A DNA stretch of 64,000 nt from positions 23,187-87,186 of the forward strand of contig JBFMHA010000007.1 in NCBI GenBank assembly GCA_040753075.1, read 5' to 3'. Positions 1-7,090 of the stretch are shown piece by piece. The DNA is from UBA6814 sp040753075. Its GTDB lineage: Bacteria; Desulfobacterota; Desulfovibrionia; Desulfovibrionales; Desulfovibrionaceae. The position numbers were made by a program, and so were the translations under genes. Every line of letters begins with the position of its first letter. The first letter of the stretch is position 1. The notes under the pieces are model-generated. The model made no database searches. It was not told where the DNA came from and saw only the letters and a list, made by a program, of their open reading frames with translations.

Positions 1-71
1 GGATGAACCGGACAGCTTGTCGGCGCCAGAGACGAAGTCGGTGTGTTCCCCGCGCCCGCGGGGATGAACCC
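1..71 (+). CRISPR. Distal end of a type I-E CRISPR array (partial)
   Basis: The window opens with the last 10 bases of one repeat (1-10), then a 32-base spacer (11-42), then a complete 29-base repeat (43-71). The repeat begins GTGTTCCCCGCGC and ends GGGGATGAACC, the palindromic type I-E (E. coli/Desulfovibrio) consensus, and a 32-base spacer is standard for that type. The last base of the final repeat is C at 71 where the preceding repeat has G, as expected of the degenerate leader-distal repeat. In this repeat orientation the leader and cas genes should lie to the left, outside the window. No further repeat follows 71. Confidence 0.9.
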
Positions 72-180
72 GCCGTGAGTACCAGAAGGGCCACTCTTGA
101 GGAAACGGAGTATTACGAAACTAGACTTAAGTAAGGGGATTATCAAATATCAGGAACCGCCAGAAAACAAAGAGCCTTGA

Positions 181-226
181 ACTCATAATCAGTTGGTTCA
201 AGGTTCAAGTCCTTGGTGGCCCACCA
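181..226 (+). pseudogene. 3' half of tRNA-Met (CAT); probable integration attachment site
   Basis: The segment reads as a tRNA from the anticodon loop (CTCATAA, anticodon CAT at 184-186) to an encoded CCA end (224-226). The T arm is intact: CAAGG 199-203, loop 204-210, CCTTG 211-215, followed by an acceptor 3' strand GTGGCCC 216-222. The 5' half is missing: the bases before the anticodon loop do not form the matching anticodon stem (TCAGT follows the loop, CTTGA precedes it) and no D arm is seen. Such 3'-half copies are left when an integrase recombines into a tRNA gene. Oddly, GGGCCAC at 88-94 would pair perfectly with 216-222, but the 121 bases between do not fold as a tRNA. The sequence cannot say whether this is decay, chance or an insertion. 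Confidence 0.7.
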
Positions 227-236
227 GAAAAAACAA

Positions 237-263
237 GGGGTCGGACAGATGTCCGGCCCCTTT
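237..263. terminator. Bidirectional intrinsic terminator
   Basis: GGGGTCGGAC (237-246) pairs with GTCCGGCCCC (251-260) around the loop AGAT, followed by TTT on the plus strand. On the minus strand the stem is followed by CTTGTTTTTTC, a better U-tract. It can therefore end both the tRNA remnant (plus) and the diguanylate cyclase gene that stops at 284 (minus). Confidence 0.75.
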
Positions 264-283
264 AATAATCTTTGCAGGCTTGC

Positions 284-1201
284 TCAGAGTTCAGCGTCCA
301 CATGCACGCAGTTGCGGCCTGCCTCCTTGCTCCGGTAGACCTGCCGGTCGGCGCGGTCCACCACGTCCGGGGCGCTTTCCCCGGGCCGGGACACCGCGCC
401 GCCGAAGGACGCCGTGGCCGTGATCCGCTCCTCCCCGTGGTCCAGCCAACTGTTCTCCACCAGCATGCGCAGGCGTTCGCCCATGCCAAGGAGCGCCTCC
501 GCAGTGGTGTTGGGAACCAGAAGCACGAACTCCTCGCCGCCCCAGCGGCAGGCCACGTCGAGCCCGCGCAGGCCGTGCGCCAGGGTCTGGGCCACCATGC
601 GCAGCACCTGGTCGCCCACGTGGTGGCCCCAAGCGTCGTTCACCTTCTTGAAATGGTCGATGTCCACGAAGAGCACGCCGAAGGGCACGCCGTGCTCGAC
701 CAGGGAGGTCTCCAGCCCGGCCAGGGTGATGTCGGCATAGCGCCGGTTGCCGATGCCCGTGAGCTGGTCGGCGAGCACTTCCCGGCGAAGGGCCTCGATC
801 TCCTGGAGGATGTTGATTGCCTTGGAGTTGCTGGAGAAGACCTCGACCGCGCCGATGATGGTCCCGTCCTCGCCGCGCATGGGTGAGGCGCGCACCGACA
901 CCGGGACGCGGTGTCCGAGCTTGTGGTGCATGAAGACTTCGGCCTCGCGCACCTTGCCGTCGTTCATGGCGCCGGCAAGAGGGCATCCCTGGAGGCAGAG
1001 CTCCCGGCCGTCGGCGTCCACGTGGCGCAGGATGTTGTCCGCGCAGCGCTTGCCCGCCACCTCCTGGGCCGAATAGCCGCTGATGCGCTCGGCGGCCTTG
1101 TTCCAGTAGGTCACCCGCCGGTCGAGGTCCACGAAATAGACTCCGTCCGCCATGGAGTCCAGCAGCTTCCGGTAGAAGTGCATGTCCATGGAGTCGTCCA
1201 T
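284..1201 (-). CDS. PAS-GGDEF diguanylate cyclase
   Basis: A 305-residue soluble protein that should make cyclic di-GMP from two GTP. An N-terminal PAS domain (about 8-130) is followed by a short helical linker and a GGDEF domain that opens with DQLTGIGNRR near 145-154. The catalytic loop is GGEEF at 221-225. An intact RxxD inhibitory site (RGLD, 212-215) lies the usual five residues before it, so product feedback inhibition is expected. There is no transmembrane segment; three Cys in the PAS domain could matter for redox or metal sensing, but no ligand can be assigned. The start at 1201 has an upstream GGAGGAGG; an in-frame ATG at 1189 is an alternative. The 261-base gap upstream shows no further gene. 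Confidence 0.93.
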   Translation of the reverse strand: MDDSMDMHFYRKLLDSMADGVYFVDLDRRVTYWNKAAERISGYSAQEVAGKRCADNILRHVDADGRELCLQGCPLAGAMNDGKVREAEVFMHHKLGHRVPVSVRASPMRGEDGTIIGAVEVFSSNSKAINILQEIEALRREVLADQLTGIGNRRYADITLAGLETSLVEHGVPFGVLFVDIDHFKKVNDAWGHHVGDQVLRMVAQTLAHGLRGLDVACRWGGEEFVLLVPNTTAEALLGMGERLRMLVENSWLDHGEERITATASFGGAVSRPGESAPDVVDRADRQVYRSKEAGRNCVHVDAEL

Positions 1202-1462
1202 GATGGAAAACCTCCTCCAGGCAGGCCCGAGAACTCTCGCCTTCCCTCAGCGCAGCCGCCGGATGCCCGATTCCGTCCCGCTTCGCCGGAGTTCGGCCTG
1301 GGGCTGGAAACACCAGGCCGGGTGATGGTCCTACCGTAATGAATAACTCAACCTGCTCGCATGCCGCAAGTCGGCTTCGGATTGTCCGGCATCACGCGTG
1401 GCTCTGCTGCGGCCGGAGTTCTGCGGAGGAGTGTCCTGGATGGGGCGGAGCGCCAAGCCGAC

Positions 1463-3391
1463 TCAGGGCTCGGGAAACACCCAGGTCCCGGCCCCGTAAG
1501 GCGGCAGGTCAGCGCTCCAGGCCGATTCCCCGGTAGGGACGGGAAGGGGAGCGCCGTTCAGGGCCGCGGGGGGCGGGCCCGGAAGCGGGCGGCGCACCGT
1601 GAGCCGGGCCGGGGCGGCCCGGGGGTTGGCGAAGACCAGGACCAGCCGGCCGTCCAGGGCCGCGGTGCGGGTGAGGACCGGGCCGTCCGCGAGCAGGGCC
1701 GCGGGAGCCTCCCAACTCGCCAGCAGGAGCGGCCCCAGTTCGGCCAGTTCGGCGTTGAGGGCGCCGATGCTCTCCCAGAGCGGACTCTCGGGCAGGTGCC
1801 AGTGGGTGCGCGCCGGGTTGGCGGGCATGCCTGCGGCCAGGGGTTCGAACGTGGCGTAGGCGTAGTACATGACGCCCGCGGCTCCGGCGGTCAGGGCTGC
1901 GTATGCCTGGGCCCGGACCTGGTCCGGGGTGGGCGCGAAGCCCCTCCAGCGCTCGGTGTCCGCGGTGAAGAGCTGGGGGACCGCGATGACCGCGGCCTGC
2001 GGGTCTCCGGCCAGATGGACCGTCCGGCAGATGCGCACAGACTCGGCGGCCAGGCTCACGTCGCTGCGGGGGCCGTCCACGGGGTAGGGGTCGCTGAGCA
2101 CCAGGTCCGCGAAGCGGTGCGGGCCGAAGCCGGCGCAGGCGTTGTCCGCCGCGGCCAGCACCGGTCGCAGCGGGTCCGCGGCCTTGAGTCGGCGGAAGGC
2201 GGCCGCTGCCCGGGGCGCGGCGTCCGCAGTGGGCTCGTCCCAGGCGTACCAGCCCAGGGCGTTGGGTTCGGCCCGTTGCGCGGCCAGGGCCTCGGGCCCG
2301 GCGCCGCCCAGCTCCGACACCACCAGGAGCCCGTGCCGCGCCGCGGCCCGGTGGAACTCCGGCGAGGCCGGGGTCCAGGAGTGGTGCACGGTGTTGAAGC
2401 CGCGAGCGGCCAGGGAGGCGAGCATGGCCTCCCGGTCCGGGGCCTGGGTTCCGCCGGCGGAGGCGGGCTCGGCCGCCAGGCGCTCCAGCACCGGGTCCGA
2501 GGCGTGGAAGATGCCGATGGGAAAGAAGGGCGCGCCGTCCCTGGACAGGCGGCCGTCCGCCAGGACCGCCGGGGCCGGGACCGGCGGCGCGGCGCGCAGG
2601 GACCATACCCAAAGGCCCCGGCCGCGGCTCTCCGCGGCCGAGAGCTGGTACTCGCCGGCGGGAAGCGGAGGCAGGGGAAGTTCGGCCCGTCCCTGGCCGG
2701 ACACCTCCGCCTCGGCCGTGGTGGTGGGGCCGCCATGCTCCCGGGGCTCCATCCGGAGATGGAATGCGGCAGTCCCCTCCCGGCTCTCCAGGTCCAGGGC
2801 CACGGCCTGCCCCGGGACGCCGGCCAGGAGGGTCCGGCTGCCGGGCCAGGCCAGCCGCGCCTCCAGGTCCGGGGCGGGGAGGGGGGCCAGGTCCAGCCCG
2901 GCCAGCTCCAGGGCGGCGTCCGGGGGCAGGTCGCCCACGACGGCCAGTTGCAGGACCGGAGTCGCCCCCTCGGGCAGTCCGGCCAGGTCGAAGACCGCCT
3001 CGGCCGTGCGGGCCTGGCCGTCGGCGGTCAGGGGCAGGATGTGGCGCACCGCGGGGATGGCCCAGCCCGGCCCGGCCGAGATCCAGGCCGCCAGGGGCAG
3101 GGCCGGCCCTGTTGCCCGGTAGGCGAACCTGAGCCGCGCCCTGCCGCGATCTGCAGCCAGTTCCGGCGCGGGCCGGTGCAGGGTGAACACGGTGAAGCCG
3201 GGGCGCGCCACGGTCAGGCGCAGTTCGCGCCCCTGGGCCGAGCCTTGCGCCGTCACCTGGCCAGGCCCGCGCAGGGCCAGGTCATGCCAGCCGGCCGGCG
3301 CGGCGCATGCCGCCAGGACCAGGGCCAGGACTCCGGCCAGGAGGAGGCTGGGCCGGACCGGGGAGCGGTCGGTGGAGGTTGCTGCAGCCAA
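1463..3391 (-). CDS. Lipoprotein with glycosidase-like TIM-barrel domain
   Basis: A 642-residue protein with a lipoprotein signal ending in LVLAAC (Cys29), so it is probably membrane-anchored in the envelope. The N-terminal 270 residues look like beta-rich, carbohydrate-binding-like domains. From about 290 a GH2/GH42-like barrel begins ('FFPIGIFHASD', then 'GFNTVHHSW'). A WYAWDEP strand end (D385-E386) is where these families place the acid/base Glu. The second catalytic Glu could not be placed, so activity and substrate are uncertain. The start is TTG at 3391; no ATG or GTG lies between it and the signal peptide. It stands alone, with 154 and 261 bases to its neighbours. Confidence 0.6.
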   Translation of the reverse strand: MAAATSTDRSPVRPSLLLAGVLALVLAACAAPAGWHDLALRGPGQVTAQGSAQGRELRLTVARPGFTVFTLHRPAPELAADRGRARLRFAYRATGPALPLAAWISAGPGWAIPAVRHILPLTADGQARTAEAVFDLAGLPEGATPVLQLAVVGDLPPDAALELAGLDLAPLPAPDLEARLAWPGSRTLLAGVPGQAVALDLESREGTAAFHLRMEPREHGGPTTTAEAEVSGQGRAELPLPPLPAGEYQLSAAESRGRGLWVWSLRAAPPVPAPAVLADGRLSRDGAPFFPIGIFHASDPVLERLAAEPASAGGTQAPDREAMLASLAARGFNTVHHSWTPASPEFHRAAARHGLLVVSELGGAGPEALAAQRAEPNALGWYAWDEPTADAAPRAAAAFRRLKAADPLRPVLAAADNACAGFGPHRFADLVLSDPYPVDGPRSDVSLAAESVRICRTVHLAGDPQAAVIAVPQLFTADTERWRGFAPTPDQVRAQAYAALTAGAAGVMYYAYATFEPLAAGMPANPARTHWHLPESPLWESIGALNAELAELGPLLLASWEAPAALLADGPVLTRTAALDGRLVLVFANPRAAPARLTVRRPLPGPPPAALNGAPLPVPTGESAWSADLPPYGAGTWVFPEP

Positions 3392-3545
3392 GGCGGCGGT
3401 CCGGCATCCTGCTGGTGGGGGTGCGTCGCTCCCGGGCGCGGGGCTCTGCGCTCCGTCCCGGGGAGTCAGGACGGCACGTTAGCAGCCCTGGCGGGGCGGG
3501 ACAAGGGGGCGCCGGGATGGGGGACGCCGGAATGCGTCCGTCGGG

Positions 3546-4175
3546 TCAGTCGAAGGCCGCGGGCCGGGAGGGGTCGGCCAGGGCCGCGGCGATGTCCGCC
3601 AGGTGGCGGGGTTCGGTGCGGGGGGAGGAGAGGGGCGGCAGGGCGTCCAGGGGAAAGAAGTCCACGGCCGCGGTTTCATGGCTGGGGGTGGGGGTTCCGT
3701 CCAGGATGTCGCAGAGGAAGACGATCTTGAAGGCGTGGAAGAATTCCAGGGGCAGGCCGCGGCGGTTGGCGTCGTAGACCCCGACCACCCGGGTGGGCAG
3801 CACGTGGAGGCCGCTCTCCTCGAAGGTCTCGCGGGCCGCGGCCGAGGAGGGCGCCTCGCCCACGTCGGCCCAGCCGCCGGGCAGGGACCAGCGCATGTCC
3901 AGGCGCTCCTGGACCAGGAGGATGCGGTTGTCCCGGATGCAGGCCGCGCGCACGTCGCATTTGACCGTGGCGTAGCCGGGCTGGAGGCTGAAGGCCGCGA
4001 GCGCGTCCGGCGCGGGCAGGCCGGCGTGGGCCGCGGTGATCTCCGCGGCCAGGTCGCGCAGCCGGGCGTAGTTCTGGCGGTCGTAGTGGCCTTCGGTGTG
4101 GTGCAGCCCGGTCTGGGCGATGGCCTGGAGAATCCGGGCCCATTCGAGCCACCGGGGGATGGGGGCGTCGGGCAT
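3546..4175 (-). CDS. NUDIX hydrolase with NUDIX_N-type N-terminal domain
   Basis: A 209-residue NUDIX pyrophosphohydrolase. The complete Nudix box spans 101-123: Gly101, Glu107, then REtfEEsGL with the metal-binding Glu119/Glu120. The first 65 residues form a helical domain like the N-terminal domain of the ADP-ribose/nucleoside-diphosphate-X hydrolase group, suggesting a substrate such as ADP-ribose or a nucleotide sugar; the exact one is not readable from sequence. It starts 7 bases after the trmFO stop and is probably cotranscribed with trmFO and the DUF3795 gene on the minus strand. Confidence 0.88.
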   Translation of the reverse strand: MPDAPIPRWLEWARILQAIAQTGLHHTEGHYDRQNYARLRDLAAEITAAHAGLPAPDALAAFSLQPGYATVKCDVRAACIRDNRILLVQERLDMRWSLPGGWADVGEAPSSAAARETFEESGLHVLPTRVVGVYDANRRGLPLEFFHAFKIVFLCDILDGTPTPSHETAAVDFFPLDALPPLSSPRTEPRHLADIAAALADPSRPAAFD

Positions 4176-4182
4176 GGCCTTG

Positions 4183-5487
4183 CTAGCCTCCGAATCCGGC
4201 CTTCCAGGCGGCCAGGGCCTCGCGGCCGCGCTCGGCGTAGAGGGCCATGCGCTTGCGCTTGCCGGCGCGCCGGTTGAGCGGTGGCATGAGGCCGAACTGG
4301 ACGTTGGTGGGCTGGAAGTTCCTGACCGGGGTCCGGAGATGGCCGAGCAGCGCGCCCAGGGCGGTCTCCCGCGGGGGCAGGGGGGCGTTCCGGGCCAGGT
4401 GCAGGCCCAGCCACAGGCCGCAGGACGCGGACTCCACGTAGCCTTCCACCCCGGTTATCTGGCCGGCCAGGAAGATGCGCGGGTCGGCCCGGAGCGCCAG
4501 CTCCGGGGTGAGCACCGCCGGCGCGTCCACGTAGGTGTTGCGGTGGATGCTGCCCAGGCGCAGGAACTCGGCGTTCTCCAGGCCCGGGATGAGGCGGAGC
4601 ACCCGCTTCTGCTCCGGGTAGGTGAGCTTGGTCTGGAAGCCCACCAGGTTGAGGGCCGTGCGCTCCAGGTTCTCGGGCCGCAGCTGGACCACTGCAAACG
4701 ATTGCTTGCCGGTGCGCGGGTCCTCGAGGCCCACGGGCTTGAGCGGGCCGAAGGCCAGGGTCATGTCCCCCCGCTCGGCCATGACCTCCACGGGCAGGCA
4801 GCCCTCGAAGTGGGCCTCATCCTCGAAGTCGCGGGGCTTCACCTTCTCGCCGGCCTTGAGCTCGGCCACCAGGCGCAGGTACTGGGCCTCGTCCAGGGGG
4901 CAGTTCAGGTAGTCCTTCTCCTCGGGCTTGTAGCGCGAGGCCCAGAAGCAGATGTCCTGGTTCACGCTCTCGGCGTCCACGATGGGCGCGATGGCGTCGT
5001 AGAAGGCCAGGCGGTCTTTGCCCACGCGCCGGGCCAGGTCCTCGGCCAGGGCGTCCGAGGCCAGGGGGCCGGCGGCCGCCACCACCGCGTCGGCGCCGGC
5101 CAGGTCCGGGTCGTCCAGGGAGGCCACCTCCCGGCGCACCAGGGTGATGCCCGGGTGGGACGCGAGCTTTTCGGTGATCCAGGCGGAGAACCGCTCCCGG
5201 TCCACGGCCAGGGCCTTGCCCGCGGGCACGCGGGTGGCGGCGGCCGCCGCCATGGTGAGGCTGCCCAGGGCGCGCATCTCCTCCTTGAGCAGGCCCACCG
5301 CGGTTTCCGGATCGTCGGAGCGCAGGGAGTTGGAGCAGACCAGCTCGGCCAGGCCGGGGCTCACGTGGGCCGGGGAGTAGCGGTCCGGCTTCATCTCGAA
5401 GAGGGTCACGGCCCGGCCGGCGTTGGCCAGGGCGAAGGCGCACTCGCAGCCGGCCAGGCCGGCCCCGATGACGGCGATGAAAGACAT
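4183..5487 (-). CDS. trmFO: Folate/FAD-dependent tRNA (uracil-54-C5)-methyltransferase TrmFO
   Basis: A 434-residue enzyme that makes 5-methyluridine at position 54 in the tRNA T loop, using methylenetetrahydrofolate and FAD. The N-terminal dinucleotide fold is clear (IGAGLAG at 7-13), followed by the TrmFO hallmarks 'ELVCSNSLRSD' and 'GLLKEEMR', and near the C-terminus 'GYVESA' and 'NFQPTNVQFGL'. Length matches the family. The frame stays open upstream to 6045, but the FAD-binding start at 5487 is the real N-terminus. It lies 26 bases downstream of the DUF3795 gene and 7 bases before the NUDIX gene. It is typical of Firmicutes and delta-proteobacteria. Confidence 0.96.
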   Translation of the reverse strand: MSFIAVIGAGLAGCECAFALANAGRAVTLFEMKPDRYSPAHVSPGLAELVCSNSLRSDDPETAVGLLKEEMRALGSLTMAAAAATRVPAGKALAVDRERFSAWITEKLASHPGITLVRREVASLDDPDLAGADAVVAAAGPLASDALAEDLARRVGKDRLAFYDAIAPIVDAESVNQDICFWASRYKPEEKDYLNCPLDEAQYLRLVAELKAGEKVKPRDFEDEAHFEGCLPVEVMAERGDMTLAFGPLKPVGLEDPRTGKQSFAVVQLRPENLERTALNLVGFQTKLTYPEQKRVLRLIPGLENAEFLRLGSIHRNTYVDAPAVLTPELALRADPRIFLAGQITGVEGYVESASCGLWLGLHLARNAPLPPRETALGALLGHLRTPVRNFQPTNVQFGLMPPLNRRAGKRKRMALYAERGREALAAWKAGFGG

Positions 5488-5513
5488 GCGGCGTGGTTCC
5501 GTAGGGTAAGAGG

Positions 5514-5975
5514 CTAACTGTTCTTGGGCCGGGGGTAGCGCGGCCGGTCCTTGACGGTATCGTAGAAGGCTTCGGGGCCCATCTCCCGGATGGCTGCGGT
5601 GCTCGCGCGCCACAGGGCGTCCAGGTGGGACGGCAGGTTCGCCTTGGCGCAGGGGAATTCGGCGCACTCGGCGCAGTAGTCCACGCCCCGCTCCCGGGTG
5701 CAGCGGCTCACCTCGCACCCGGCGAACAGGCACTTCCCCGAGCGGCAACCGGGGCAGGCGCCGCCGTCGGCCAGGTGGTCGAGCAGGGCCGCGAAGCCAG
5801 GATATTGGGCGAACACCGGGTTCATCTGCGCGAACCGCTCGGCGTAGGAGGAGAAGCCGCCCATCTCCCCGCGCAGTTCGCGGGCCAGGGTCGCGATGCG
5901 GCTGTCCGGATTGGCCAGGCACTTGCCGCAGTCCAGGCCGCAGGGGGCCATGATCTCCCGGACGGGCTTGGTCAT
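5514..5975 (-). CDS. DUF3795 cysteine-rich protein
   Basis: A 153-residue cytoplasmic protein with many cysteines. It opens 'MAPCGLDCGKC' and carries further CPGC, C..GC..SRC and CAEC clusters, matching DUF3795, whose role is unknown; the cysteines probably bind metal. Two ATGs are possible; the one at 5975 has a well spaced Shine-Dalgarno (GGAGG, 8 bases away), while the one at 5981 would be only about 2 bases from it. It is probably the first gene of a DUF3795-trmFO-NUDIX run on the minus strand. Confidence 0.82.
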   Translation of the reverse strand: MTKPVREIMAPCGLDCGKCLANPDSRIATLARELRGEMGGFSSYAERFAQMNPVFAQYPGFAALLDHLADGGACPGCRSGKCLFAGCEVSRCTRERGVDYCAECAEFPCAKANLPSHLDALWRASTAAIREMGPEAFYDTVKDRPRYPRPKNS

Positions 5976-6050
5976 TGACATTTCCTCCGATTGGCAACAG
6001 GTTCGCCAGGGCCCCCTTCCTTACACACCAACGCGTCCAAGGCAACGCCC

Positions 6051-7010
6051 ATGTCCCTGCTCGAGATCCGCGGCCTGGCCACCCACTTCTTCACCTCCGC
6101 CGGCGAGGCCCGGGCCGTGGACGGGGTGGACCTGGCCCTGGACCGGGGCGAGACCGTGGCCGTGGTGGGCGAGTCGGGCTGCGGCAAGACCATGCTGGCC
6201 CTGTCCGTGCTGCGCCTGGTGCCAGACCCGCCGGGCCGCATCGTGGCCGGGCAGGTGCGCTTCGACGGCGAGGACCTGCTGGCCCTGTCCGAGGACGGGA
6301 TGCGGGCCGTCCGCGGCCGGCGCATCTCCATGATCTTCCAGGAGCCCATGACCGCCCTGAACCCGGTGTTCACCGTGGGCGAGCAGGTGGCGGAGATGCT
6401 CGTGCTGCACCGGGGCCTGGGCAAGGCGGAGGCCCTGGACGCGGCCGCGGATCTCCTGGGCCTGGTGCGCATCCCGGACGCCCGGCAGCGCCTGCGCAGC
6501 TACCCCCACGAACTGTCCGGGGGCATGCGCCAGCGCATCGTCATCGCCATGGCCCTGGCCTGCGATCCGGACCTGGTGCTGGCCGACGAGCCCACCACCG
6601 CCCTGGACGTGACCATCCAGGCCCAGATCCTGGACCTGCTCATGGACCTCAAGGAGCGCAAGGGCGCCGCGGTGCTGCTCATCACCCACGACCTGGGCAT
6701 CGTGGCCCAGACCTGCTCCCGGGCCATGGTCATGTATGCGGGCCAGGCGGTGGAGGAGGCGGGCGTGGCCGGTCTCTTCGCCGATCCCCTGCACCCCTAC
6801 ACCCGGGGGCTCCTGGGCTCCCTGCCCAAGCTGACCCGGCGCGGGTCGCGGCTGGCCCCCATCCCGGGCATCGTGCCCTCGCTCACCGCCCTGCCGCCGG
6901 GCTGCTCGTTCCATCCCCGCTGCCCGCAGGCCTTCGGCCGCTGCCGGGCCGAGCGCCCGCCGCTCCTGGCCCGGGACGGCCGGCAGGTGCGCTGCTGGCT
7001 CTACGCCTGA
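6051..7010 (+). CDS. Oligopeptide/dipeptide ABC transporter ATP-binding protein (DppD/OppD-like)
   Basis: A 319-residue ABC ATPase with Walker A GESGCGKT (40-47), signature LSGGMRQR (155-162) and Walker B LVLADEPT (175-182). The C-terminal oligo_HPY region ('DPLHPYTRGLL', then 'GCSFHPRCP') is the mark of peptide/nickel transporter ATPases. The frame is open back to a TTG at 5991, but family length and the start of the ABC fold favour the ATG at 6051; the Shine-Dalgarno there is weak. It is an orphan: no permease, binding protein or DppF partner lies nearby, and both neighbours are on the other strand. The partners, if any, are elsewhere in the genome. Confidence 0.9.
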   Translation: MSLLEIRGLATHFFTSAGEARAVDGVDLALDRGETVAVVGESGCGKTMLALSVLRLVPDPPGRIVAGQVRFDGEDLLALSEDGMRAVRGRRISMIFQEPMTALNPVFTVGEQVAEMLVLHRGLGKAEALDAAADLLGLVRIPDARQRLRSYPHELSGGMRQRIVIAMALACDPDLVLADEPTTALDVTIQAQILDLLMDLKERKGAAVLLITHDLGIVAQTCSRAMVMYAGQAVEEAGVAGLFADPLHPYTRGLLGSLPKLTRRGSRLAPIPGIVPSLTALPPGCSFHPRCPQAFGRCRAERPPLLARDGRQVRCWLYA

Positions 7011-7030
7011 CCGGACCCTGGAAAAGATAA

Positions 7031-7057
7031 GGGCGCCCTCCGGCGGGAGGACGCCCC
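7031..7057 (-). terminator. Terminator of the HD-GYP/chemoreceptor operon
   Basis: GGGCG (7031-7035) plus CCTCC (7037-7041) pair with GGAGG (7046-7050) plus CGCCC (7052-7056), with one internal mismatch and loop GGCG. On the minus strand the stem is followed by TTATCTTTTCC, which fits termination after the chemoreceptor stop at 7091. On the plus strand it could also slow transcription leaving the ABC ATPase gene. Confidence 0.65.
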
Positions 7058-7090
7058 ATCTGAAGCTGGCGGACCGCACGCGGCGGCCGG

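Noticed and set aside
88..226. A complete tRNA gene with an intron
   Set aside because: Although the acceptor stem can pair, there is no D arm and no 5' anticodon strand, and the spacer is too short for a group I intron. A truncated 3' half fits better.
1361..3730. A 789-codon plus-strand frame over the glycosidase-like gene
   Set aside because: Composition is Gly/Arg/Pro-rich with no domain, and it is antisense to a gene with a lipobox and barrel motifs. It is a shadow frame.
5488..6045. N-terminal extension of TrmFO
   Set aside because: The extra 186 residues have no domain, are antisense-like in composition to the DUF3795 gene, and the FAD-binding fold begins right at the ATG at 5487.
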